From an uncultured Clostridia bacterium (GTDB lineage Bacteria > Bacillota > Clostridia > TANB77 > CAG-508): DNA of 16,541 bases. Both the position numbers and the translations under genes were made by a program. The stretch lies in assembly GCA_949448405.1 (NCBI GenBank), contig CASTFX010000011.1:1-16541 (forward strand), given 5' to 3'. Below are positions 7,332-13,679 of this stretch, in pieces. Below the pieces are notes generated by a model, which was not told the DNA's origin, searched no databases, and was given only the letters and a program-made list of their open reading frames with translations. Positions within the stretch are counted from its first letter, which is position 1. Each line of letters starts with the position of its first letter.

Positions 7332-8685
7332 CTAAATTTTAAAATTCTTTAAGTCATTCATATTTAAGTTTCTCATCATATTCTTCATTCCACCTTTTTT
7401 GTTATTCATCTGTTTCATCATTTTCTGTGTCATCTCAAAAGATTTCATGAATTTGTTAACATCTTGCACAGTTGTTCCTGAACCTTTTGCTATTCTTTGT
7501 CTTCTACTTCCATTTAATATCTAGGATTTCTTTTTTCTTTTTTAGTCATAGAACAAATCATAGCTTCTATTTTTACGAATTCTTTATCGTCTACTTTTAT
7601 ATCTCCTAGCTTATTTGCGCCAGGTATCATTTTAAGTAGTGATGAAAAAGACCCCATCTTTTTGATTTGTCTTAGTTGTGCTAAATAGTCATCTAAGTCA
7701 AATTCTTGTTTTTTTAATTTCTTTTCAAGTTCTAATGCCTCTTGTTCATCAAAAGCTTCTTCTGCTTTTTCTATTATTGAGAGTACATCTCCCATTCCTA
7801 AAATCCTTGTTGCCATTCTATCTGGGTGAAACACCTCTATATCACTTAATTTTTCTCCGTGAACCTGCAAATTTTATTGGTCTACCAGTAACTTTTTTTA
7901 CTGATAATGCAGCTCCTCCACGAGTATCACCATCAAGTTTTGTGAGGATTACTCCGTCTATTCCAAGGTTTTCATTAAAACTTGTTGCCACATTTACTGC
8001 GTCCTGTCCTGTCATACTATCTACAACTAAAAGTATCTCATGTGGTCTTATTCCTTGCTTTACATTTTGAAGTTCTTGCATTAGTTCTTCATCTATATGT
8101 AATCTTCCTGCTGTATCTAGTATTACTACGTCATTTAATTTTGATATTGCGATATTCATTGCCTGTTTTGCAATATGAACTACATCTTTTGAAGCTTCAT
8201 TTGCAAATACTGGAATATTTAGCGAGCCACCTACTACTTGTAATTGTTTTATTGCTGCTGGTCTATATACGTCACATGCAACAAGCAAAGGATTTTTTCC
8301 TTGTTTCCTAAGCAGATTTGCAAGTTTTCCTGCTGTTGTTGTTTTTCCTGAACCTTGAAGTCCGACTAACATTATTACTGTTGGTGGATTAGGTGTAAAG
8401 TTTATCCTACTTTCTACTCCTCCGAAGTAATTCTACTAATTCATCTTTTACGATTTTTACTACTTGTTGTCCTGGAGTAAGTGAGGTAAGTACATTCTGT
8501 CCTAGAGCCTTTTTTTCTATATCTCCTATAAAATCTTTAACTATTTTATAGTTTACATCTGCCTCTAGTAATGCAAGTTTTACTTCTCTTAAAATTTCTT
8601 TTAAGTCACTTTCTGTTATCCTTGCTTTTCCTCTAAGCTTTTTGGTTATTCCTTGTAATCTTGATGCTAAACCTTCAAAAGCCAT
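7332..8685 (-). CDS. ffh: Signal recognition particle GTPase Ffh with two CGGA +1 sites and one further break
   Basis: SRP54 homologue that targets nascent membrane proteins with 4.5S RNA and FtsY. The N domain begins MAFEGLASRLQGITKKLRGK. The G domain has the P-loop GLQGSGKTTTAGKLA, DVYRPAAIKQL, DTAGRLHID and TKLDGDTRGGAALS. The C-terminal M domain is methionine-rich (MTQKMMKQMNNKKGGMKNMM) after SRRQRIAKGSGTT. Three breaks occur in conventional reading. Two are an extra C before GGA, at 8424 (ELL-C-GGVESR) and 7859 (FAGS-C-GEKLSDIE), and skipping it restores canonical Ffh. The third, at about 7514-7525, differs: family sequence NPDIINGSR needs either two single-base insertions removed or one missing base added, and no CGG is there. 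Stop TAG is at 7332-7334. As an essential gene, ffh is unlikely to be a true pseudogene. Confidence 0.9.
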
Positions 8686-8698
8686 ACACTTATTCCTC

Positions 8699-9047
8699 CT
8701 ATACTAGGCATTTTAATTCTTCTGCAACTTTAGTTAAAATGCTCTCTATTTGCTCGTCTGTATATCTTGTTTGGATTGCTGATAATTCTGATAATATCTT
8801 TTGTATTTGTTTTTCTTGTTTTTGTTCCTTTTTCATAATTCCTAAGCTTTCTTCTAACCCGAAAAAGTTTTTTCTCTCCTTTCGAAATACTATCTTTTAC
8901 AGCTTGCCTTGTTACTCCCATTTCTTCTGCAATTTCTGCAAGTGATAAATTATTGTTATAGTATAAATCTAATATATCTCTTTGTTTTTCAGTTAGTAAT
9001 TCTCCATATATGTCACAAAGTATGCCTATTTGAACGTTTTTTTCCAT
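8699..9047 (-). CDS. ylxM: YlxM/p13-like HTH protein with one CGGG +1 site
   Basis: Small helix-turn-helix protein encoded upstream of ffh across Firmicutes and implicated in SRP function. The N-terminal half is typical: LTEKQRDILDLYYNNNLSLA, then EIAEEMGVTRQAVKDSISK. Conventional reading then degenerates into a basic tail. Dropping the C at 8861 (KLF-C-GLEESLGIMKKEQ) gives a coiled-coil-like C-terminus (QIQKILSELSAIQTRYTDEQ, then ESILTKVAEELKCLV) ending in TAG at 8699-8701, 13 nt before ffh. The corrected length is 115 residues, normal for the family. Here the four bases are CGGG, showing that the fourth base may be A or G. Confidence 0.88.
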
Positions 9048-9095
9048 AACTTACCTCTTCTTTCATTGCTTGAAATTTCGGTGTAATGCTATATT

Positions 9096-9124
9096 ACTTT
9101 ACACTATTTTTTGGCTTTTGTCAA
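9096..9124 (-). promoter_or_regulatory. Promoter of the ylxM-ffh-rpsP-khpA-rimM-trmD-rplS operon
   Basis: On the minus strand TTGACA (9119-9124), exact 17-bp spacer, TAAAGT (9096-9101), about 50 nt upstream of ylxM. No other convincing promoter is visible within the operon, whose gene gaps are mostly short. Confidence 0.75.
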
Positions 9125-9153
9125 GGGGTTTTTAACGGATTTTGTTAAATTTG

Positions 9154-9182
9154 TTGATAATTTTTCTTAATTACAGTATAAT
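9154..9182 (+). promoter_or_regulatory. Promoter-like sequence of tandem unit 1
   Basis: TTGATA (9154-9159), exact 17-bp spacer, TATAAT (9177-9182). The predicted start near 9189 lies just inside the repeated unit, so the transcript would begin within the coding-like fragment, with no usable start codon in its frame. Confidence 0.6.
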
Positions 9183-9398
9183 TGTTATGGGCATGGTTGT
9201 AGAGGAGATGTTTCGCGCTGCGTCAATTTAGATAGTAACAATGCGAATTTCTACCTGTTCCGTGTGAACGGCGGTGGCGTGGACGCCAACAATTTGTATC
9301 GCTCTGATAACAATGTTTGGAACCCTAGCTATGCGGTGCGCCCTATAGCTTCTATAGACTTAGGTTACATGACTAATGGTCTTGTAAGAAAAATATAG
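9171..9398 (+). pseudogene. Tandem unit 1: variable C-terminal protein fragment (DGR-like repeat)
   Basis: Open frame without a start codon, preceded by TAA at 9168-9170 and ending TAG at 9396-9398. It reads SRCVNLDSNNANFYLF, then RVNGGGVDANNLYRSDNNVW, NPSYAVRPIASIDLG and YMTNGLVRKI. The SRCVN...YAVRP pattern resembles the C-terminal end of variable surface-type proteins of gut clostridia (my recollection, not searched). The core 9213-9343 is far richer in G+C than its flanks. Compared with unit 2, backbone codons are identical down to the third base, while about sixteen scattered codons, many AAC or AAT in one copy, differ mostly at first and second bases. That is the signature of diversity-generating retroelement template/variable repeats. 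No reverse transcriptase gene is in the window. Confidence 0.5.
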
Positions 9399-9500
9399 AA
9401 ACAAACTATTGTCCTTTAGCTTTTGCTATAAATTAAAAATAGATAAATATAGTCATTGGTAAAGTTTTTTGAAAATGTCTATATTTTAGGACTGTTTTTT

Positions 9501-9530
9501 AAGATGGTGCACTTTGGTACTATCTTTTTT
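9501..9530 (+). terminator. Terminator of tandem unit 1
   Basis: 10-bp stem with two G-T wobbles (9501-9510 with 9517-9526), six-base loop, followed by a T-run. Confidence 0.75.
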
Positions 9531-9554
9531 TGTTTTTGCTTCTTTAACTTTTAC

Positions 9555-9583
9555 TTGATAAAAATATTTAATTACAGTATAAT
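9555..9583 (+). promoter_or_regulatory. Promoter-like sequence of tandem unit 2
   Basis: TTGATA (9555-9560), 17-bp spacer, TATAAT (9578-9583). The hexamers and spacing are as in unit 1 while much of the spacer differs, which hints at selection on the promoter itself. Confidence 0.6.
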
Positions 9584-9800
9584 CGTTTTGGGTATAGTTG
9601 TTTAGGAGAGATTTCGCGCTGCGTCAACTTAAACAGTACCAATGCGAATTTCAACCTGTTCTATGTGGGCGGCGGTACCGTGAACGCCAACAATCCATAT
9701 AACTCTAACGGCAACGTTAACAGCATTAGCTATGCGGTGCGCCCCTGTAGCTTCTATAGACTTAGGTTACATGACTAATGGTCTTGTAAGAAAAATATAG
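9572..9800 (+). pseudogene. Tandem unit 2: variable C-terminal protein fragment (DGR-like repeat)
   Basis: Second copy of the fragment, with core 9614-9744. It reads SRCVNLNSTNANFNLFYVGG, then GTVNANNPYNSNGNVNSISY and AVRP. It carries more AAC codons at the variable positions than unit 1, so it is nearer a presumed A-rich template. After CGC CCC one extra C (in the run at 9742-9745) shifts the frame relative to unit 1; without it the copy would continue VASIDLGYMTNGLVRKI to the TAG at 9798-9800. This insertion is not a CGG site. There is no start codon and TAA lies directly upstream, so translation as a protein is unlikely. Confidence 0.5.
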
Positions 9801-9900
9801 AAACAAACTATTATCCTTTAGCTCTTGCTATAAATTAAAAATAGATAAATATAGTCATTAGTAAATTTTTTGAAAATGTCTACATTTTAGGACTGTTTTT

Positions 9901-9930
9901 AGGATAGTACAAATGGTACTATCTTTTTTG
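9901..9930 (+). terminator. Terminator of tandem unit 2
   Basis: 10-bp stem (9901-9910 with 9916-9925), five-base loop, then a T-run. It has diverged from the unit 1 hairpin yet keeps its pairing, a sign of function. Confidence 0.78.
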
Positions 9931-9950
9931 TTTTTTATTTCATTTATTCA

Positions 9951-9979
9951 TTGACAATATTTTAAAAATACTATAAAAT
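9951..9979 (+). promoter_or_regulatory. Promoter of the 10027 gene
   Basis: TTGACA (9951-9956), 17-bp spacer, TAAAAT (9974-9979); TATAAA at 9972 is an alternative -10 with a 15-bp spacer. Confidence 0.6.
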
Positions 9980-10026
9980 ATTTTAAAATAGATTATTATA
10001 ATTATTGATATATAATGGAGGTTTTT

Positions 10027-10377
10027 ATGAAAAAGATTTTAATATTTTCACTTATTTTTGTTTTAATTATGGTATTTGCATCTACTTTAGTTCATGCAAG
10101 TGATGTTAATATGAACTTATCTTCTTCTCCTAATACTGATAGCACTGTTTATGGTTCAAATTCAAATAGCAATACTAACACTAATACTAATACAAACACT
10201 AATAATACTGTAACTCCAGCACCTACAACAACACCAAATACAAATATTTCTGTTGGCTCAACAGGAGCACTTAGTTCATCTAATTTAACTTTATCAAACA
10301 TATTAAATATCATTTTAATTGTTTTAGGTATTTTATTAGTATTATTCGCTATTGCAATTTTAACTCGTATACGTTAG
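10027..10377 (+). CDS. Small exported protein with Asn/Thr-rich linker and C-terminal membrane anchor
   Basis: 116 residues, family not recognised. A signal peptide (MKKILIFSLIFVLIMVFAST, then LVHA) probably ends near residue 24. The middle is low-complexity, Ser/Asn/Thr/Pro-rich (SNSNTNTNTNTNTNN, then TPAPTTTP), like a wall-spanning or glycosylatable linker. The end is a single hydrophobic helix (about 89-112) followed by the positive tail TRIR, a membrane anchor. I start at 10027 because GGAGG (10017-10021) precedes it; the in-frame ATG at 10015 overlaps that ribosome site. It is its own transcription unit with promoter and terminator. The next gene has the same plan, suggesting related surface roles. 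Confidence 0.8.
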   Translation: MKKILIFSLIFVLIMVFASTLVHASDVNMNLSSSPNTDSTVYGSNSNSNTNTNTNTNTNNTVTPAPTTTPNTNISVGSTGALSSSNLTLSNILNIILIVLGILLVLFAIAILTRIR

Positions 10378-10398
10378 AATTTTTCAAAAATTCTTTTC

Positions 10399-10435
10399 AA
10401 ACACTAAAAAGGAATTTTATTCCATTTTAGTGTTT
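10399..10435 (+). terminator. Terminator after the 10027 gene
   Basis: Stem of 11 bp (10399-10409 with 10425-10435) and, after an A-A mismatch, 5 more pairs (10411-10415 with 10419-10423), loop TTT, followed by T-rich sequence. Confidence 0.85.
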
Positions 10436-10515
10436 TTTTGTATGCATATTTATTTAATTTTTATGCAAAATATATATAGTTGATACAATTTTATGAATAT
10501 AAGGAGGAAATAAAT

Positions 10516-10947
10516 ATGTTAAAGAAATCTTTAATTATATTATCTATATTTTGTCTTATAATATTTACATCTAATTTCGTTTTTGCTGCTAATATAGTAA
10601 ATGGAACAAAAGACATGCTAAATGATGCTGGACGTGGAATTGAAAATATGGTAAATGGTGCTACAAATGCAGCAAAAGATGCTAAAAATGGAGTTACAGA
10701 CATGATGGAAGATATAGGAGATGGTGTAGAAAGAGGAGCAGATGACGTAAAAAGAGGTACTGAAAATATGGCTCAAGGTATGACAAATAATAATGGATAT
10801 ACTGCAACAAGAACTTCTGCAACAGACAGTATGGTTGGTAACCCTGGTAATGCTCTTGTTTGGATAATACTTGCAATCGTTGGTGTAGCAATTGTTTCTC
10901 TAGTTTGGTATTATGCTACTCAGACAGATGATAAGTATAGTCGTTAA
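10516..10947 (+). CDS. Small exported protein with amphipathic repeats and C-terminal membrane anchor
   Basis: 143 residues, family not recognised. The signal peptide ends FVFA-A near residue 24. Residues 25-90 are a charged, Gly/Asn/Asp-rich series of short helical repeats with spaced Met, Val and Ile (KDMLNDAGRGIENMVNGAT, NAAKDAKNGVTDMMEDIGDG, VERGADDVKRGTENMAQGM), reminiscent of 11-residue amphipathic repeats in apolipoprotein- or LEA-like proteins. Residues 112-134 (NALVWIILAIVGVAIVSLVW) form a C-terminal membrane helix. The start at 10516 is set by GGAGGA at 10503; a longer frame from 10480 contains that site and is rejected. The layout matches the preceding gene although the sequences differ. 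Confidence 0.8.
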   Translation: MLKKSLIILSIFCLIIFTSNFVFAANIVNGTKDMLNDAGRGIENMVNGATNAAKDAKNGVTDMMEDIGDGVERGADDVKRGTENMAQGMTNNNGYTATRTSATDSMVGNPGNALVWIILAIVGVAIVSLVWYYATQTDDKYSR

Positions 10948-10962
10948 AAAATATATATTTTG

Positions 10963-10997
10963 ATGAGGTAGACCATTAATAGTTCTGCCTCATTTTC
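10963..10997 (+). terminator. Terminator after the 10516 gene
   Basis: 10-bp stem with one T-G pair (10963-10972 with 10984-10993), 11-base loop, then TTTCTAT. The rest of the gap to smpB (to 11127) holds only the smpB promoter. Confidence 0.7.
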
Positions 10998-11064
10998 TAT
11001 AATTCTATCTTTACATATTTTCAATTTAAAATAACTATATGATTTCTAATTATTCTTAATTTTA

Positions 11065-11093
11065 TTTACTTATTTTTTTATAGATGTTATAAT
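11065..11093 (+). promoter_or_regulatory. smpB promoter
   Basis: TTTACT (11065-11070), 17-bp spacer, TATAAT (11088-11093). GGAGG at 11115-11119 is 8 nt before the ATG at 11128. Confidence 0.7.
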
Positions 11094-11127
11094 ATATTAT
11101 ATTTATGCGGATTTGGAGGCTTTAGAA

Positions 11128-11580
11128 ATGTCTAGTACAAGTTTTAAAAATCCTGTTGCAAGACACAATTATGATATAATTGATACTATTGAAACTCGGG
11201 ATAGTGTTAACTGGAACAGAGATTAAATCTATAAGAAATCGGAAAAATTAATTTAAAAGATAGTTATGCTGTAATTAAAAATGGCGAAGTTTTTGTTTAT
11301 GGGATACATATAAGTCCATATGAACATGGTAATATACAAAATAAAGACCCTTTAAGGACAAGAAAACTATTACTTAATAGAAGAGAAATAAACAAGCTTG
11401 TTGGAATGGTTCAACAAAAAGGTTATTCTCTTGTCCCTATCAGTTTATATTTTAAAAGAAATTTTGTAAAACTCGAACTTCGGAATTGGTAAGGGTAAAA
11501 AGCTATATGATAAAAGACGTGAAATGGCAAAAAAAGATGCTGAAAGAAAAATTGATAGAGCTTTGAAAAATAATATTTAG
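11128..11580 (+). CDS. smpB: SsrA-binding protein SmpB with three CGGR +1 sites
   Basis: SmpB carries tmRNA into stalled ribosomes for trans-translation. Conventional reading stops after 32 codons. Dropping a C at 11197 (DTIET-C-GIVLTGTEIKSIRN), 11240 (RN-C-GKINLKDSYAVI) and 11481 (VKLEL-C-GIGKGKKLYDKR) yields an uninterrupted 149-residue SmpB, normal length, ending in TAG. Hallmarks are HNYDI, GTEIKSIR, ISPYEHGN, DPLRTRKLLLNRREI, LVPISLYFK and the basic tail KGKKLYDKRREMAKKDAERK. All three restored residues are glycines conserved in SmpB or tolerated there. This is the plus-strand gene of the set, so the inserted C follows the coding strand and not one DNA strand. The three shifts sum to a full codon, so start and stop stay in register. 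I see no tmRNA gene in the window. Confidence 0.9.
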
Positions 11581-11599
11581 ATTGAATTTTAAATCAATA

Positions 11600-11641
11600 A
11601 AAGCGGTATATAAATTGCGTTAGTAATTTATATACCGCTTT
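11600..11641. terminator. Bidirectional terminator between smpB and fba
   Basis: Perfect 17-bp stem (11600-11616 with 11625-11641), 8-base loop, flanked by A-rich and T-rich ends. It serves converging smpB (stop 11580) and fba (stop 11655). Confidence 0.9.
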
Positions 11642-11654
11642 TTATTCTTTATCT

Positions 11655-12584
11655 TTACGCTTTATTATTAGAACCAAAAACATCTCTCATTTTATGTCTA
11701 ACTACTTCTGTTATCTTATCTCTAGCAGGTGTTAGATATTTTCTTGGATCAAATGCTTCTGGATTTTCTGCAAATACTTTTCTAATTTCTGCTGTCATTG
11801 CAAGTCTTAAATCTGTATCTACATTTATCTTTGATACTCCTCTAACACTTGCCTCGTGTAGCATTTCATCTGGTACACCTTTTGCTCCTGGAATATTTCC
11901 TCCATACTTATTACAAGTTTCAACTAATTCTGGGATTACTGTTGAAGCACCATGTAATACTATTGGTGTATTTGGTAATTTCTCTTTTATTTTTTCTAAT
12001 ATATCAAATCTAAGTTTTGCTTCTCCCTTAAATTTATATGCCCCATGACTTGTTCCAATTGCAATTGCCAAAGAATCACAACCTGTTCTTTCTACAAATT
12101 CTTTTGCTTGATCTGGGTCTGTATACATAGCATCACTTTCTGAAACATTTACATCGTCTTCTATACCAGCAAGTTTTCCAAGTTCTGCTTCTACTACAAC
12201 TCCTCTTTCATGAGCATAATCTACTACTTTTTTAGTTATTGCTATATTTTCTTCAAAATCATATTTTGAACCATCTATCATAACAGAAGTAAACCCTGCA
12301 TCTATACACATTTTACATGTTTCAAAATCTGGTCCATGGTCTAAATGTATAGCTATAGGTACATCTGTCTCCTCTACTGCTGCTTCTAACATTTTCATTA
12401 AATAATTTACTCTTGCATATTTTATTGCACTTGAAGAAGCTTGCAAAATTACTGGTGACTTTTCCTCCTTTGCAGCATCTACAATTGCTTGCATAATCTC
12501 CATATTGTTAATATTAAAAGCTCCTATTGCGAAATGTTCTTTCATAGATTTTTCAAACATTTCTTTTGTTGTAACTAATGACAT
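11655..12584 (-). CDS. fba: Class II fructose-1,6-bisphosphate aldolase
   Basis: Zinc-dependent aldolase interconverting fructose 1,6-bisphosphate with dihydroxyacetone phosphate and glyceraldehyde 3-phosphate in glycolysis and gluconeogenesis, in the cytosol. 309 residues, normal for class II. Visible motifs: catalytic Asp and zinc His in IHLDHGPD (D82, H83), VEAELGKLAGIEDD (131-144) with the conserved Glu, further zinc histidines in GTSHGAYKF (H180) and VLHGAST (H211), and the phosphate-binding NVDTDLR (254-260). Ribosome site GAGGAGG precedes the start. It converges on smpB through a shared terminator. Tagatose-bisphosphate aldolase is a close relative, but FBP aldolase is the likelier call. 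The gene is intact and has no in-frame CGG. Confidence 0.95.
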   Translation of the reverse strand: MSLVTTKEMFEKSMKEHFAIGAFNINNMEIMQAIVDAAKEEKSPVILQASSSAIKYARVNYLMKMLEAAVEETDVPIAIHLDHGPDFETCKMCIDAGFTSVMIDGSKYDFEENIAITKKVVDYAHERGVVVEAELGKLAGIEDDVNVSESDAMYTDPDQAKEFVERTGCDSLAIAIGTSHGAYKFKGEAKLRFDILEKIKEKLPNTPIVLHGASTVIPELVETCNKYGGNIPGAKGVPDEMLHEASVRGVSKINVDTDLRLAMTAEIRKVFAENPEAFDPRKYLTPARDKITEVVRHKMRDVFGSNNKA

Positions 12585-12615
12585 TTTTCATTCCTCCTCT
12601 TTAAAACTTTATCAT

Positions 12616-12735
12616 AATTTTGAAAAGAAACAAGTATTGCTAGGAAAGTAAGGCTAAAAGCTGAGGTCGTACTGATGTACGTTGAAGTTTTTATCCGAAA
12701 CTTGACAAAGCAAGACGATGTTTATTTTCGAAATT
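12616..12735. repeat. Long imperfect hairpin element (MITE-like or structured RNA)
   Basis: About 120 bp that folds on itself along nearly its whole length. Terminal inverted repeats are AATTTTGAAAA (12616-12626) and TTTTCGAAATT (12725-12735), one mismatch. The arms keep pairing inward (GTATTGCT with AGCAAGAC; AAGT with ACTT) to an apical stem CGTAC-TGAT-GTACG (12668-12681). It fills the gap between the deacetylase stop and fba. No ORF. It could be a miniature inverted-repeat element, or an RNA that terminates or processes the upstream transcript. There is no T-run typical of a simple terminator and no second copy in the window. Confidence 0.6.
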
Positions 12736-13667
12736 TAATACATTATATCATAAAAATTTTTGAATATATATCCCTGTTCTCTTAAATATGAGATATTCTC
12801 TCTTAAAGTATCTGCTGTTAACTGTTTTGCATTTGTATCATGCATTAACACGACTACTTTGTTTTTTCCACTTACACTTTTCTTTAAATCATTTAGTATG
12901 CTCTCAGCTGTTGGTTTACCTTCTGCATCTCTTGTAAGTGCATTCCAATTTATATGTGCAACATTATTCTCGTCTAAAAGCTTCATTCCCTCTTTTTTCA
13001 TTTTAGCATTTTTTCCTCCTGAGCTGCCTCCTGGAAATCTAAATAAATAGCTTGAATACTCAGGAACTCCTATTGCATTTCTGATAGTTTCTTCTGTTCT
13101 ATTATATTCATCTAACACTGCCTGTGCCGAAGAATATATCGCTTTATAGTCATGTGAATATCCATGATTTGCTAGATAATGTCCTGCTTCATATTCTTGT
13201 TTCACAAGTTCTGGATTTTTCTCAACTCTACTTCCAAGTAAAAAGAATGTTGCTTTAACATTTTCCTCCTCTAGAATTTTTAAAATCTGTGGAGTCACAT
13301 TAGTTGAAGGCCCATCATCAAATGTTAGATATGCGACTTTCTCTTCCCCATCATAAATACTTGCCATCCTATTTTTAGCCTCTTCTGAATATACTGGAAG
13401 TTTTATTTCTTCCTGAGCTTCTTCCTCTTCTTCTGGTGCATCTTCCATTTGTGAAAAATACTGTTCTATTAGCTTATTATGATATGCTTGGGATACTAAT
13501 ATTCCTGCAATTGATGCTAAAATAACTACAATAATTCCGATTGTTACAACTATAACTATCTTATTTATTAGCTCTCGTCTTAGCACTTTTATATCTATTA
13601 ATTTATTTTCATTTTCTTGTTGTACTTCTTTCTGATTCTCTTCTTCTCTCTCTTTCTCCTCAATCAT
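12735..13667 (-). CDS. Membrane-anchored polysaccharide deacetylase (NodB domain)
   Basis: 310 residues. A charged cytosolic N-terminus (about 1-36) and one membrane helix (37-59) place the catalytic domain outside the cell, where such enzymes remove N-acetyl groups from peptidoglycan or other glycans. An acidic linker (EDAPEEEEEAQEE) precedes the NodB domain, which has all motifs: TFDDGPS (115-121), metal His pair in NHGYSH (H168, H172), RFPGGSS (210-216), the W241 region NWNALTRD and LMHDT with H276. The start lies 12 nt after the ATPase stop, with GGTGAAG upstream, so the two are probably one transcription unit. Peptidoglycan GlcNAc deacetylase (PgdA-like) is the best guess; the substrate is not proven. 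Contains ATC GGA (CGGA out of phase), frame unaffected. Confidence 0.92.
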   Translation of the reverse strand: MIEEKEREEENQKEVQQENENKLIDIKVLRRELINKIVIVVTIGIIVVILASIAGILVSQAYHNKLIEQYFSQMEDAPEEEEEAQEEIKLPVYSEEAKNRMASIYDGEEKVAYLTFDDGPSTNVTPQILKILEEENVKATFFLLGSRVEKNPELVKQEYEAGHYLANHGYSHDYKAIYSSAQAVLDEYNRTEETIRNAIGVPEYSSYLFRFPGGSSGGKNAKMKKEGMKLLDENNVAHINWNALTRDAEGKPTAESILNDLKKSVSGKNKVVVLMHDTNAKQLTADTLRENISYLREQGYIFKNFYDIMY

Positions 13668-13679
13668 ATCTTCACCTTT

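Larger units (their letters stand above)
9154..9930 (+). repeat. Tandem duplication of a ~375-bp unit (9154-9530 and 9555-9930)
   Basis: Both units have the same order: TTGATA-17-TATAAT, a coding-like fragment with a variable core, a strongly conserved tail (about 9345-9500 and 9746-9900, differing at few positions, including the untranslated part after the TAG) and a hairpin terminator. Conservation outside the variable core is high, so divergence inside it is local. The unit pair fills most of the space between ylxM and the exported protein gene at 10027; 9048-9153 holds only the operon promoter. Confidence 0.8.

Noticed and set aside
10171..10205. Possible CRISPR-like or VNTR array in the AATACTAACAC repeats
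   Set aside because: It is the coding sequence of an Asn-Thr low-complexity linker in an exported protein; no spacer-repeat structure.
1105..11484. Ordinary homopolymer sequencing errors as the cause of the C insertions
   Set aside because: Sites are not homopolymers (single C before GG), always sense-strand and at codon boundaries. Not fully excluded without reads, so kept as the main alternative.
5605..11580. True pseudogenization of trmD, ffh, ylxM and smpB
   Set aside because: trmD and ffh are core or essential genes, all the broken genes keep full conserved sequence on both sides of every break, and eleven breaks share one exact form. Decay would give varied lesions.
11581..11654. tmRNA (ssrA) gene next to smpB
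   Set aside because: Only a perfect terminator hairpin fits in this gap; no tRNA-like ends or tag-reading frame seen here or elsewhere in the window.
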